Notes: generated by a model not told the origin, from the letters alone. Positions 35,077 to 44,635 are shown, numbered from the stretch's first letter. The stretch: 64,000 nt of DNA from JAJFJD01 sp965228425 (GCA_965228425.1 OZ245815.1:186001-250000); one strand, 5' to 3'. Made by a program: numbers and translations.

Positions 35077-35792
35077 TCCCCCGAATCCGCGAGGTCGGCA
35101 ATCGCCACCTCGGTCGCCGCCAGATCTTCGGGCGTGCCCACATGGAACCAATCGGCGTCGTGTTCCAGGCCATGGAGTCGGCCCGCCGCCTCGGCCCGAT
35201 CATAGAGCAGGTTCAGCGAAAACGGGCCGTCGGGAATATCGTGGAATATCGTCGGATTTAGGATCTGAACGCCGGCGAAAAGATGCACCGCCGTTTCGTC
35301 GGCGCCGCGCCGATGCAGCGTGCCGTCGGCGGCCAAATGATAGTCGCCCGCCCCGTGATAGCCCATCGCCCGGTCGACCGGCTGGACCAGCAGCAACACA
35401 TCCATCGCCGCCGGATCCCAAGCCGCCGCGAGCCGGTCCAATGCCGGCACGGCCCCGTCGCGCCACACGGCGTCGCTGTTGACCACATAGAACGGCGCGC
35501 CGCCGAGATGCGGCAACGCCCGCGCGACACCGCCGCCGGTCTCCAGCCGCTCGGCCTCGGGCGACAGCACGATATCGCCCTGGTCGCGCAGATGGTCTTC
35601 GATCATCGCCGCCAGGTAGTGCGTGTTCACGACGGTGCGCGTGACGCCCGCCGCCCGCAGCCGATCGAGCGCGCGGTCCAGCAGGGTCCGGCCGCGCAGG
35701 ACCACCAGCGGTTTCGGCCGTTCCAGAGTCAGCGGCCGCATCCGCATGCCGAGACCCGCAGCCAGTACCATAGCGGTTGTCGGCGCCGCCAT
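35073..35792 (-). CDS. murU: Sugar nucleotidyltransferase, MurU type
   Basis: This encodes 239 residues from the ATG at 35792, which shares one base with the amgK stop. The nucleotidyltransferase signature is AAGLGMRMRPLT then RPKPLV; VVNTHY, ETGGGVARAL and VVNSDAVW match. MurU makes UDP-N-acetylmuramic acid from MurNAc-1-phosphate in cell-wall recycling. A mannose-1-phosphate guanylyltransferase could look similar; the neighbouring kinase favours MurU. Confidence 0.88.
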   Translation of the reverse strand: MAAPTTAMVLAAGLGMRMRPLTLERPKPLVVLRGRTLLDRALDRLRAAGVTRTVVNTHYLAAMIEDHLRDQGDIVLSPEAERLETGGGVARALPHLGGAPFYVVNSDAVWRDGAVPALDRLAAAWDPAAMDVLLLVQPVDRAMGYHGAGDYHLAADGTLHRRGADETAVHLFAGVQILNPTIFHDIPDGPFSLNLLYDRAEAAGRLHGLEHDADWFHVGTPEDLAATEVAIADLADSGE

Positions 35793-36799
35793 CAGCACCC
35801 TCCCTGCGGCGCCGGGGTCCGCCGCAGCGGCGGCGGCAGCGTGTCGTCGAACCAGGCCTTCAGGTCCGCCAGGGCGGGATGCCCCAGATCGCCTTCGAGC
35901 CAACGCCAAACCCGCGGGATATGGTCCAGATAGACCGGCTTCCCGTCGCGCCGGTCGAGCCGCGTGAAGATGCCGAGAATCTTGGCGCTGCGCTGCGCGG
36001 CGAGCACCGCATAGGACGCCTCGACCGCGGCCCGGTCGAGCGCGGGAAAGGCCGCGCAATACCGGTCCATCAACCGGGCCGCCAACTTCGGCGGCACATC
36101 GCGCCGCGCATCCTCGAACAACGACGCGAGGTCGTAGGTCACCGGGCCGATCACAGCGTCCTGGAAATCGAGCAGGCCGCACGCCCGCACACCCTCCCGG
36201 TCGTCCAGCAGCATCAGGTTATCCACATGGAAATCGCGCAACACCAAGCTCGACGGCGCGGCGCGGGCGGTGGCAAGCGCCGCGCGCCAGAGGTCGAGAT
36301 ACTCGGTCCGCGCGGCACCGGAAAGCGGAGAGCCGGTCACGGCCGGCAGATACCAGTCCGTCAGGAGGGCAGCCTCGTCGAGCAGCCGGGCATCGTCATA
36401 GTCGGGAATATCGGCGGCCCGCGGGTCGAAGCGCTGGTGCAGCGCGATTAGAACGTCGACGGCGAGCGTGTAGAGCGACGCTTCGTCGCCGCCGTCCGCG
36501 AGAGCCCGCGTGTAGGTCGTATCTCCAAGATCCTCGAGCAACAGTAACCCGTTCTCCACGTCGCGCGCGCGAATCTCTGGCGCGCTGAAGCCGAGGTCCT
36601 GCAGTACCCCCGCGATGGCCGCGAAGGGGCGAACGTCTTCCTGCGGCGGCGGCGCATCCATCAGCACCGCGCGCGCCCCCCCGCGGGTCAGGCGCTCGTA
36701 GCGGCGAAAGGACGCGTCGTCGGCCAGCGGCCCGCGTTTGCCGTCGCCCCAGCCGTTGTCCTCTAAAAATCTGCGGATCAGCGCCGATCGGTCAGTCAT
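35792..36799 (-). CDS. amgK: Sugar kinase, AmgK type
   Basis: This encodes 335 residues of the aminoglycoside phosphotransferase fold. The kinase catalytic loop is RDFHVDNLML and the metal site is LLDFQDAVIGP; the N-terminal lobe has SFRRYERL. AmgK phosphorylates N-acetylmuramate and N-acetylglucosamine at the anomeric position, feeding MurU, and this pair bypasses de novo UDP-MurNAc synthesis. The gene start lies eight bases inside the tsaE end. The order tsaE-amgK-murU-addB-addA is conserved in alphaproteobacteria. Confidence 0.88.
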   Translation of the reverse strand: MTDRSALIRRFLEDNGWGDGKRGPLADDASFRRYERLTRGGARAVLMDAPPPQEDVRPFAAIAGVLQDLGFSAPEIRARDVENGLLLLEDLGDTTYTRALADGGDEASLYTLAVDVLIALHQRFDPRAADIPDYDDARLLDEAALLTDWYLPAVTGSPLSGAARTEYLDLWRAALATARAAPSSLVLRDFHVDNLMLLDDREGVRACGLLDFQDAVIGPVTYDLASLFEDARRDVPPKLAARLMDRYCAAFPALDRAAVEASYAVLAAQRSAKILGIFTRLDRRDGKPVYLDHIPRVWRWLEGDLGHPALADLKAWFDDTLPPPLRRTPAPQGGC

Positions 36800-37307
36800 C
36801 GCAGTTCACATTGAGTTGTCGACCAACAGACTCCAGCCGGTCACGCCAGGACGACCCGCCGCGCAGACGGAGACGTCGTATCTCCGGATCGCCGTCATCC
36901 GGGATGCCGAAAGCGATATCCAGCCGCTCCGCGGGCAGAAGGGCGCCGAGACGTTCGGGCCATTCGATCAGGGAAATGCCCTCCGCAAAGGCGTCTTCGA
37001 TGCCCAACTCCCAGGCTTCTTCCGCATCTTCGAGGCGATACAAATCGAAGTGGTGGATTTGCGCTGTGTCGGTGGGATAGATCTGCACCAGGGTGAAGGT
37101 CGGGCTGGGGACTTCCTCGTCCGAGACCGTGAACGACCGCACGAAGCCGCGCGCGAACACCGTCTTGCCGCTGCCAAGCACGCCCGACAGCGCGATGACG
37201 TCGCCCGCTCCACACGCCTTCGCGACGACGGCGGCAACCGCGGCCGTCCCGGCCTCGCCGCGGGCGGTCAGCTCGATGGTGCGTGAAGTGTCGGAAGCAT
37301 CCGGCAT
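36792..37307 (-). CDS. tsaE: tRNA threonylcarbamoyladenosine ATPase TsaE
   Basis: This encodes 171 residues. Walker A is GVLGSGKT at 42-49. SPTFTLVQIY, HFDLYRLED and LIEWPER are family hallmarks. TsaE is the ATPase that works with TsaB and TsaD to make the t6A base of ANN-reading tRNAs. It overlaps amgK by eight bases. Confidence 0.95.
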   Translation of the reverse strand: MPDASDTSRTIELTARGEAGTAAVAAVVAKACGAGDVIALSGVLGSGKTVFARGFVRSFTVSDEEVPSPTFTLVQIYPTDTAQIHHFDLYRLEDAEEAWELGIEDAFAEGISLIEWPERLGALLPAERLDIAFGIPDDGDPEIRRLRLRGGSSWRDRLESVGRQLNVNCDD

Positions 37308-37392
37308 GCCGCCATATGTACCATTGCGGCAACCGGAAACGGAAGCGGCCTGCGCGACTGCAATAGGCCGCGCGGCCGTATCCGAACCCGCG

Positions 37393-38688
37393 TCAGTAGC
37401 GGTAATAGTCGGGCTTGAACGGCCCGGCCACGTCGAGACCGAGATACTCGGACTGCTCCTTGGTCATCTGCGTCAGTTTTACGCCGAGCTTCTCGAGATG
37501 CAGTGAAGCGACCTTTTCGTCGAGCGGCTTGGGCAGGACGTAGACCTTCTTTTCGTAGTCGTCCGCGTTATTCCACAATTCGATCTGCGCCAGCACCTGA
37601 TTGGTGAAGGATGCCGACATTACGAAACTGGGATGGCCGGTCGCACAGCCGAGATTGACGAGCCGGCCTTCCGCCAGAACGATCAAGCGCTTGCCGTCGG
37701 GGAACTCGACCTCGTCGACCTGGTCCTTGACGTTGTCCCATTTGTAGTTGCGCAGGGCTTCGATCTGAATCTCCGAATCGAAATGACCGATGTTGCAGAC
37801 GATCGCCCGGTCCTTCATTTCACGCATGTGGTCGAGCGTGATCACGTCGATGTTGCCCGTCGTGGTCACGAAGATATCGCCCGTGGACGCGGCGTCTTCC
37901 ATGGTGGTGACTTCGTAACCTTCCATCGACGCCTGCAGGGCGCAGATTGGGTCGATCTCGGTCACCAACACGCGCGCACCCTGGTTGCGCAGGCTGGCAG
38001 CCGAGCCTTTGCCCACGTCGCCGTAACCGCAGACCACGGCCGTCTTGCCAGCGATCATAACGTCGGTCGCCCGCTTGATGCCGTCGACCAGGCTCTCGCG
38101 GCAACCATACAAATTGTCGAACTTGGACTTCGTGACCGAGTCGTTAACGTTGATGGCGGGAACGGCAAGCGTGCCCTTTTTCTCCATCTCGTACAAACGA
38201 TGTACGCCCGTCGTCGTCTCTTCGGACAGGCCGCGCACGTCCTTCAACAGCTCCGGGTACTTGTCGTGCATGAGCACGGTCAGGTCGCCGCCGTCGTCGA
38301 GGATCATGTTCGGGCGCCAGCCGTCCGGACCTTCGATGGTCTGTTCGATACACCACCAGAATTCTTCCTCGGACATACCCTTCCATGCGAACACCGGGAC
38401 ACCGGTCGCGGCGATCGCCGCGGCGGCGTGATCCTGGGTCGAAAAGATATTGCAGGACGACCAGCGGACTTCAGCCCCGAGCGCCGTCAGCGTTTCGATC
38501 AGCACGGCGGTTTGAATGGTCATATGCAGGCAACCGGCGATCCGTGCGCCCTTGAGCGGCTTGGACTTGCCAAACTCGTCGCGCAGCGCCATCAAGCCCG
38601 GCATTTCCGTTTCGGCGATGGCAATTTCCTTGCGGCCCCAATCGGCGCCACTCATGTCGGCAACTTTGTAATCTTCTGCGGCAGTCAT
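37393..38688 (-). CDS. ahcY: Adenosylhomocysteinase
   Basis: This encodes 431 residues. It splits S-adenosylhomocysteine into adenosine and homocysteine in the methyl cycle. The NAD loop is GYGDVGKGSAASLRNQGARVLVTEIDP. SVTKSKFDNLYGCRESL, SCNIFSTQDHAAAAIA and the C-terminal end DYYRY are typical. The upstream region carries a possible SAH-sensing structure. It lies in the ChvGI-PTS cluster as in other alphaproteobacteria. Confidence 0.98.
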   Translation of the reverse strand: MTAAEDYKVADMSGADWGRKEIAIAETEMPGLMALRDEFGKSKPLKGARIAGCLHMTIQTAVLIETLTALGAEVRWSSCNIFSTQDHAAAAIAATGVPVFAWKGMSEEEFWWCIEQTIEGPDGWRPNMILDDGGDLTVLMHDKYPELLKDVRGLSEETTTGVHRLYEMEKKGTLAVPAINVNDSVTKSKFDNLYGCRESLVDGIKRATDVMIAGKTAVVCGYGDVGKGSAASLRNQGARVLVTEIDPICALQASMEGYEVTTMEDAASTGDIFVTTTGNIDVITLDHMREMKDRAIVCNIGHFDSEIQIEALRNYKWDNVKDQVDEVEFPDGKRLIVLAEGRLVNLGCATGHPSFVMSASFTNQVLAQIELWNNADDYEKKVYVLPKPLDEKVASLHLEKLGVKLTQMTKEQSEYLGLDVAGPFKPDYYRY

Positions 38689-39013
38689 ATTCAGTTCCTG
38701 TGATGTGTCGCGCCGGCGGCGGACGGTCCAAATGCCTCTGCGCCGCGGTTACCGCCCTTGGGTGGGCGGCGGTATAGCAGCGCTCGTCGAAAGCGGCAAG
38801 GTGGGATCGAGATATCCGGGAAGTAAGCCGGTACCGGGTTAATACGGGAAATTTCCAGTCGTTCAGTGGTAACAACGGGATAAAGGGTGCCGATACCGCC
38901 GATCCCCGCACGGCCTGGGAGTGGTTCGGGTTTCGGTTACTCCGTGATTGCCTCGCCTTTCACAATATGGCGCGCCATGGCGGCAAAACCAGGGCGCCAC
39001 TTCTCCGGAAGTC
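38689..39013 (-). promoter_or_regulatory. ahcY leader with SAH-riboswitch-like core
   Basis: This 325-base region between HPr and ahcY has no gene. On the - strand it contains CGACGAGCGCTGC (38777-38789), one mismatch from the conserved core CGAGGAGCGCTGC that I recall for SAH riboswitches, followed by a perfect 7-pair hairpin (TACCGCC/GGCGGTA, 38750-38774). I could not find a convincing 3' partner for the outer helix, so the assignment is tentative. Confidence 0.3.
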
Positions 39014-39283
39014 TCAGTCGGTTTCGTTGAAGCCGCTGCCCACCAAACCGGACAGCGCATCGAGCGCCCGGTCCGCATCCGGCCCGTCGGCTTGGACCGA
39101 AATCACGCAGCCGGTCGAGGCGGCGAGCATCATCAATCCCATGATCGACGTGCCGGGTACGCTTTGCCCGTCCTTCGACACGGTGACCAACGCCTCGAAT
39201 TGTCCGACAAGTTCGACGAATTTTGCGGCGGCGCGCGCGTGCAGGCCCCGCTGGTTCACGATCTCAAGGTCGCGTTGCGCCAT
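39014..39283 (-). CDS. ptsH: HPr phosphocarrier protein
   Basis: This encodes 89 residues from the ATG at 39283. The phosphorylated histidine is H15 (RGLHARAAAKF) and the regulatory serine S46 (PGTSIMGLMMLA), the target of the HPr kinase coded nearby. In alphaproteobacteria this HPr belongs to a regulatory PTS and does not take up sugar. Confidence 0.96.
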   Translation of the reverse strand: MAQRDLEIVNQRGLHARAAAKFVELVGQFEALVTVSKDGQSVPGTSIMGLMMLAASTGCVISVQADGPDADRALDALSGLVGSGFNETD

Positions 39284-39293
39284 GTATTTCCGC

Positions 39294-39704
39294 CTAGCCG
39301 CCGGTCTGTTCAGCCAGCAGGTTTGACGCGACGTTGATGTATTTGCGGCCGGCTTCCTGCGCGCTCGCCACCGCATCTTCCAGGGAATGCGTTTTGCGGA
39401 TCGACGCCAGCCGGATGAGCATGGGTAGATTGACGCCGGCGACGACCTCGACATTGGCCTGCCCCATCACCGACAAGGCCAGGTTCGACGGGGTGCCGCC
39501 GAACATGTCGGTCAACACTGCGACTCCGGCGCCGTCTTCCATTTTCGAAACGCAGGTGAGGATCTCCTGGCGGCGCGCCTCCATATCGTCGTCCGGGCCG
39601 ATACACACACAACACATTTTTTCCTGCGGGCCGACGATATGCTCCAACGCACCAACGAACTCTTCGGCCAGACGGCCGTGGCTTACCACAACGATCCCGA
39701 TCAT
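39294..39704 (-). CDS. PTS EIIA component, mannose family
   Basis: This encodes 136 residues. The active histidine is H9 in VVSHGRLAEE, and LTDMFGGTPSNLAL is the conserved central motif. There are no IIB, IIC or IID genes beside it, so it is a stand-alone regulator of the alphaproteobacterial PTS that signals with HPr and possibly ChvG. It ends ten bases before the HPr start. Confidence 0.93.
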   Translation of the reverse strand: MIGIVVVSHGRLAEEFVGALEHIVGPQEKMCCVCIGPDDDMEARRQEILTCVSKMEDGAGVAVLTDMFGGTPSNLALSVMGQANVEVVAGVNLPMLIRLASIRKTHSLEDAVASAQEAGRKYINVASNLLAEQTGG

Positions 39705-39759
39705 TTTCCCGTGTCCACCAGCCGGTTCACCGTTTCACCCTCTTCCGTCCCCGTATCCT

Positions 39760-40671
39760 TCACCGCGCCGGCATTTCTTCGACCGGCGTTTCGCGATGAT
39801 GCAGACGAACCTGCCAATCGCGCGACCGCAGCCAGTCGCTCAAACGCCGTGCCACGAACACCGACCGATGGCGGCCGCCAGTGCAGCCGACCGAGATGGT
39901 CAGATAACTCTTCCCTTCTTGCGCATAGCGCGGCAGTAAAATTTCCAGCATTCCGGTCAGGCTGTCAAAAAATCCGTAGAAATCCGGGTCGCCCTTGATC
40001 ATCTCCTGGACCGGCTCGTCCTCCCCGGTCAGCGGGCGCAAGACTTTGTCATAATGCGGGTTTTTCAAGAACCGGACATCGAAGACAAGGTCCGATTCAC
40101 GCGGCACCCCGTGCCGGAACGCAAAGGAGGTGACGAATAGGCTTAGCCCCTTGTCGCTCTGCAGGCCGAAGGACTCGCCGAGCATCTCCTTGAGGTCCCA
40201 CGGCGACTTGTCCGTCGTGTCGATCACCACGTCGGCCCGCCCGCGCAGCCGCGCCAGCACGCGGCGTTCGAGTTCGATCATGTCGGGGACCGGCTTCTCG
40301 GAGTCGAGCGGATGACGCCGCCGTGTCTCCGCATATCGGCGCTGCAAGACCTCGTCGTCGCAATCGAGGAACACTGTGCCGACATGATACGCCGGATCGG
40401 CGATCAGACGGTCAAGTTCATCCAGCATCGTATCGACGCCGAAATCGCGCGTCCGGATATCGACTCCGATCGCGAGCGGCTGTTGCTGCTCGGAATCGAC
40501 AGCATCCGGCGCGGGCCGCACGAGGCTGCCGAGCAAGGACAATGGCAGATTGTCGACCGCCTCATAGCCGATATCTTCAAGGCTTTTCAGAGCCGTCGTC
40601 CGTCCAGCGCCGGACATCCCGGTGACCAGCAGCACGCGCCGGCAGCCATCTTCCTGCTTGTCATCGGTCAC
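39760..40671 (-). CDS. rapZ: RapZ, RNase adapter/UDP-sugar sensor protein
   Basis: This encodes 303 residues from a GTG that overlaps the hprK stop by four bases. The P-loop is GMSGAGRT (18-25), with arginine where lysine is usual. EDIGYEAVDNLPLSLL, VFLDCDDEVLQRRYAETRRRHPL and the C-terminal SVGCTGGRHRSVF are hallmarks. In E. coli RapZ directs RNase E to the GlmZ small RNA; the role in alphaproteobacteria is less clear. Confidence 0.94.
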   Translation of the reverse strand: MTDDKQEDGCRRVLLVTGMSGAGRTTALKSLEDIGYEAVDNLPLSLLGSLVRPAPDAVDSEQQQPLAIGVDIRTRDFGVDTMLDELDRLIADPAYHVGTVFLDCDDEVLQRRYAETRRRHPLDSEKPVPDMIELERRVLARLRGRADVVIDTTDKSPWDLKEMLGESFGLQSDKGLSLFVTSFAFRHGVPRESDLVFDVRFLKNPHYDKVLRPLTGEDEPVQEMIKGDPDFYGFFDSLTGMLEILLPRYAQEGKSYLTISVGCTGGRHRSVFVARRLSDWLRSRDWQVRLHHRETPVEEMPAR

Positions 40672-41096
40672 CGCTCGATCTCCTCTGGGGCCAGCGCGAC
40701 GGCAAGTCTGATCTTGGCCGGCGCCGACGCTTCGAATGCGGCGAGACGCAGAACCGGCACCGAGACTCCCAATAGCATTGTCTCGGCGGCCTTGGGAAGG
40801 CGTTCCACGTCCCCGGCGGAAACGATATCGACCACCATCCGCAACGGTACGCCGGGAACCGCCGCAAGGCGGACAATGCCCAGGCCGCGAACTTCCATCC
40901 GTCCGGCGATCCGCGGCGGCGCGCTCGCCAGGATTTCGTGTCCGTCGCGGGACAGAACCGTTTGGTCGTCGGCGACCAGTGCTGCGCCGCCGTCGATCAA
41001 CCGTAGCGCCAAGTCCGACTTGCCGCTGCCGGACGGGCCGCGCAGCAACACGGCGCAGCCGCCGACCGCGACCGAGGTTCCATGGACGGTTTCCAT
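40668..41096 (-). CDS. hprK: HPr kinase/phosphorylase (short form)
   Basis: This encodes 142 residues, only the C-terminal catalytic domain, which is normal for alphaproteobacteria. The P-loop is GPSGSGKSD at 20-28; LVADDQTVL and RGLGIVRL match the family. It phosphorylates HPr on S46. It is coupled to rapZ by a GTGA overlap. Confidence 0.95.
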   Translation of the reverse strand: METVHGTSVAVGGCAVLLRGPSGSGKSDLALRLIDGGAALVADDQTVLSRDGHEILASAPPRIAGRMEVRGLGIVRLAAVPGVPLRMVVDIVSAGDVERLPKAAETMLLGVSVPVLRLAAFEASAPAKIRLAVALAPEEIER

Positions 41097-41147
41097 ACGG
41101 CAAGCCTGCGGCGGCAGGCGCGCGGAGTCAACGCGCGGAGCGGGCCG

Positions 41148-42887
41148 CTATTTTACGGGGAGGCGGATAATAAACCGCGCGCCACAGACGGTCTTCGACC
41201 CGTCTTTTTCGTAGCGGTTCTGCGCACGGATGGTGCCGCGATGCGCCTCGATGATCTGCTTCGAAATCGACAAGCCGAGGCCGGAATGGGTGCCGAATTT
41301 CTCGCCTTTCGGGCGTTCGGTATAGAAACGGTCGAAGATCGCGTCAATTTTCGCTTCGGGGATACCGGGCCCGTCGTCTTCGACCTGCACCTCGACGAAG
41401 CCGTTGACCCGGGCGGCAGTGATCCGGATTACGCCACCCGGCGGGCTGAAGCTCTCCGCATTGGCGATCAGATTACGCATGACCTGGACCAGCCGGTCCT
41501 CGACGCCGGAAACCTGCAAGTTGGCGTTTTCGTCGATATCCACTTCCAGGGTCGGACCACCGGAAAGCTGCGTGGTTGCATACATATCCGCAAGCGCTTG
41601 CATCATCGACCCGAGTTCGACGGTCTCGGTCCCGGCGCGGCTCAGTTCCGAATCCAGGCGCGACGCATTGGAGATATCGGTGATCAATCGGTCCAGCCGC
41701 TGCACGTCTTCCAGAATCACCGCCATCAACCGACGCTGCTGCCCCGGGTCGGGCACACGCGCCGCGGTTTCGACCGCACTGCGCAAAGAAGTGAGGGGAT
41801 TCTTGATTTCGTGGCTGACATCGGCAGCGAACCGTTCGATGGCATCCATCCGCTGATGCAGCGCATCGGTCATTTCCCGCAACACGCCGGACAGTTCGCC
41901 GATTTCGTCGCCACGGTTGGTGAAATCGGGAATTTGCTGCGTTTCGGGTCCGTACCCACGGCGCACCCGCTCGGCGGCGGCGGCCAGCCGCAGCACCGGC
42001 TGCGCGATCGTGCGCGCCAGATACAGCGATAGCAGGATCGTCACCACGATCGCACCTGCAAAGACAGCCAGCACCGTCAACCGGATCGCCCGGACCGACG
42101 CCTCGATTTCAATTCCGTCGCGGGACAACAGCAATACGCCGATCACCTGACGGTATCGTTGCACCGGAATGGCGACGGTCAGCATGTAGCCGCTGGAGCC
42201 GCCCGACCGGACCACGCCGATGATCTCGCCGGAAAAGGCGCGCTGAACTTCGGGATAGTCCTCGGCGCGCTGGTCCGCGCGCTCCTGATAGGGTTCAAGC
42301 TTCTCGCCATAGGTCAGCCAGCCCACGGTCACATCGATACCGTCGATGAGCCAGTCGAGCAGCCAGTTGGATTCCTTCGGCGGCGGAAGTTCCTGGACCT
42401 GCACGACCCAGCGGCCGCCCAAGAGCCGGCTGCTGTCGGCGACCATCTCGCCTGCATTCAGGAACAATCGCGAGCGGACCCGCGACGCGGCGCTCAGGCG
42501 CCGGACGATGTGGCGCGCCGGTTCCAGGTCGATGAATTGCCCGCCCGCCGGGGTGATTTCGATCGCGCTTTCGCCGATCGCGCCGGCGATCATCTCGCCC
42601 TGGCTGCGCAGCGACTCGAGGTCGGCGTCGATCAGACTGTCGCGATAGGGGCCGACATATAGCAGCCCACCGACCGGAATCAGCAAAGCCACCACGTTGA
42701 CCGCCAGAATCCGGCGGGTCAGCGGCGAGACCACGCGCCGGCCTTTTGCGGCGGCCTCTTCTTTCTCGGCCTTCTCGGCCTTGGTGTCGGTGGTCTTTTC
42801 GGTGAAACCGCGCATCGCCAAACGGGCCGCAACCGTATACCGGTGCAGCCCCTTGCGAATGGCCTTCAACGCCGTCTCACGCTCCAT
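41148..42887 (-). CDS. chvG: Sensor histidine kinase ChvG
   Basis: This encodes 579 residues. Two membrane helices lie at about 58-78 and 268-291, with a 190-residue periplasmic sensor between; a HAMP domain follows, then the phosphorylated histidine H359 in DVSHEIKNPLTSL, the N box NLIANAESFSPPGG and G boxes DDGPGIPE and GTHSGLGLSI. ChvG responds to acid and envelope stress in rhizobia and Agrobacterium. An unusual N-terminal Lys/Glu/Ala-rich tract (about 30-50) precedes the first helix. Confidence 0.96.
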   Translation of the reverse strand: MERETALKAIRKGLHRYTVAARLAMRGFTEKTTDTKAEKAEKEEAAAKGRRVVSPLTRRILAVNVVALLIPVGGLLYVGPYRDSLIDADLESLRSQGEMIAGAIGESAIEITPAGGQFIDLEPARHIVRRLSAASRVRSRLFLNAGEMVADSSRLLGGRWVVQVQELPPPKESNWLLDWLIDGIDVTVGWLTYGEKLEPYQERADQRAEDYPEVQRAFSGEIIGVVRSGGSSGYMLTVAIPVQRYRQVIGVLLLSRDGIEIEASVRAIRLTVLAVFAGAIVVTILLSLYLARTIAQPVLRLAAAAERVRRGYGPETQQIPDFTNRGDEIGELSGVLREMTDALHQRMDAIERFAADVSHEIKNPLTSLRSAVETAARVPDPGQQRRLMAVILEDVQRLDRLITDISNASRLDSELSRAGTETVELGSMMQALADMYATTQLSGGPTLEVDIDENANLQVSGVEDRLVQVMRNLIANAESFSPPGGVIRITAARVNGFVEVQVEDDGPGIPEAKIDAIFDRFYTERPKGEKFGTHSGLGLSISKQIIEAHRGTIRAQNRYEKDGSKTVCGARFIIRLPVK

Positions 42888-42892
42888 GGCGG

Positions 42893-43591
42893 CTACAACT
42901 CGCTATAGCGGTAACCCACGCCATACAGTGTTTCGATCTGCGAGAAGCTCGAGTCGATCTGGCGAAACTTCTTGCGCAACCGCTTGATGTGACTGTCGAT
43001 CGTCCGGTCGTCCACGTAGATGCTTTCGCCGTAGGCGGCATCCATCAACTGGTCGCGGCTCTTCACGTGACCGGGCCGAGTCGCCAGGGCCTTCAGCAAC
43101 AGGAACTCGGTGACGGTCAACTGTACGTCCCGGCTGTCCCAGGTGCAGGAATGCCGGTCGGTGTCCATCACCAGCGGCCCGCGCACCAAGACCGAATCGG
43201 CCTTCTTGGCGACGGGTTCTTCGCCCAATTCGGAGCGGCGCAATAACGTGCGGATGCGCTCGATCAATAGGCGTTGGGAGAACGGCTTCTTGATATAGTC
43301 GTCCGCCCCCATGCGCAGCCCGAGCACCTCGTCCACCTCGTCGTCCTTCGAGGTCAGGAAGATGACCGGCAGATTGCTGCTGTCGCGCAGTTTCTGCAGC
43401 AGTTCCATGCCGTCCATGCGCGGCATCTTGATGTCGAGGATGGCGAGATCGACGGGCTGTTGGCTCAGCCCCCGGAACGCTTCTTCACCGTCGTTGTAGG
43501 TCTTTACCCTGTAGCCTTCCGCCTCCAAAGCCATGGAGACCGAAGTCAGGATATTCTTGTCGTCGTCGACAAGAGCAATTGTCTGCTGCAT
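42893..43591 (-). CDS. chvI: Response regulator ChvI
   Basis: This encodes 232 residues. The receiver domain has D53 (ILDIKMPRMDG) and acidic residues near VDDDKN; the OmpR-type winged helix has LLKALATRPGHVKSR and VDDRTIDSHIKRLRKKF. It pairs with ChvG five bases downstream. In relatives, ChvI controls exopolysaccharide and envelope genes and often pckA, which lies close by. Confidence 0.96.
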   Translation of the reverse strand: MQQTIALVDDDKNILTSVSMALEAEGYRVKTYNDGEEAFRGLSQQPVDLAILDIKMPRMDGMELLQKLRDSSNLPVIFLTSKDDEVDEVLGLRMGADDYIKKPFSQRLLIERIRTLLRRSELGEEPVAKKADSVLVRGPLVMDTDRHSCTWDSRDVQLTVTEFLLLKALATRPGHVKSRDQLMDAAYGESIYVDDRTIDSHIKRLRKKFRQIDSSFSQIETLYGVGYRYSEL

Positions 43592-43889
43592 TGGCGAACT
43601 CCCGCCTTGAATTTTCCGCTATTGGCACAACTGCACAATCATCCCCGCTTATGGCAGCATTGGGGCACGGTGACGACATTCTTGCGGCGGCGAGCGGCAA
43701 TTAAGAGCGATACGACGATCACGCAACCGTTTGACGCTGCGTCGATATGTCCCCTCGCGACCTGTCGGACTACCAGTATATCAAATTGGTTAATCCGTGG
43801 TTGAAATAGATTTTCCGCCGTCCTGGCTTTCAACACGCCGTCAGGGCGGCAGGGAGCGTGCTCGTTCAGCGTCAAAGCCCGTAGGGAAC
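43592..43889. other. Divergent promoter region of chvI and the Sco-like gene
   Basis: About 298 bases without a supported gene. It must hold the chvI promoter on one strand and that of the copper chaperone on the other. No clear operator was recognised. Confidence 0.5.
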
Positions 43890-44549
43890 ATGAAGCAGTC
43901 TGCGTCGGTTCAGATCATCGTTATCATGCTGGTCGCGCTCGTCACGATCGCGGCTTCTGCCTGGATTACCTGGCGGCTGATCGACGGCGACCGGCCACCG
44001 AAGGGCGAAGCGCTGTCGGTGGCGGTCCAATCTCCGGTGTCGATCGGCGGTCCGTTCACCCTGATCAACCACAAGGGCGAGACGGTCACGGACGCAAGCT
44101 TCCATGGCCGGTACATGCTGGTATTCTTCGGCTACGGCTATTGCCCGGACGTCTGCCCCACGGAACTGGCCAATCTGGCCGCGGCGATGGATTATCTCGG
44201 CCCGGCGGCCGACAAGGTGCAACCGGTCTTCATCACGGTCGACCCGGCCCGCGACACGCCGGAATACCTCGCCCAATATGTCGCGCATTTCCACCCCCAC
44301 CTAATCGGCCTGACGGGCACCGAGGGCGAAATCCGGAAAGTCGCCAAGGCCTACCGCGTGTTCTACGCCAAGGCGCCGTCGGAGAAGACCGACGAGTACC
44401 TGGTGGATCATTCGTCCTTCGTCTACCTGATGGGGCCCGGCGGCGACTATGTGGCGATGTTCCGGCACCAGACCGATCCGCAAGAAATGGCGGACGCGGT
44501 CGCACGTTTCATCGCCAGCGGGCGAAATGTCAGCTTGAAATCCCGATAG
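43890..44549 (+). CDS. SCO1/SenC-family copper chaperone
   Basis: This encodes 219 residues from the ATG at 43890 (an earlier in-frame ATG gives an implausible head). A membrane anchor lies at 8-28. The copper ligands are C85 and C89 in CPDVCP and H174 in DHSSFVYL, within a thioredoxin-like fold. Such proteins deliver copper to cytochrome oxidase. No oxidase gene is near. Confidence 0.92.
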   Translation: MKQSASVQIIVIMLVALVTIAASAWITWRLIDGDRPPKGEALSVAVQSPVSIGGPFTLINHKGETVTDASFHGRYMLVFFGYGYCPDVCPTELANLAAAMDYLGPAADKVQPVFITVDPARDTPEYLAQYVAHFHPHLIGLTGTEGEIRKVAKAYRVFYAKAPSEKTDEYLVDHSSFVYLMGPGGDYVAMFRHQTDPQEMADAVARFIASGRNVSLKSR

Positions 44550-44635
44550 CGGGGTGGATACCGTATTCCGTCGGATTCCGGCCCTCACCGCCGCAGGCGT
44601 TTCCCGGGACCGTCCAATGCGGAAGGGATTCACCG

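Noticed and set aside
40596..40620. Arginine in place of lysine in the RapZ P-loop as a sign of inactivation.
   Set aside because: To my knowledge this substitution is common in alphaproteobacterial RapZ and the rest of the protein is intact.
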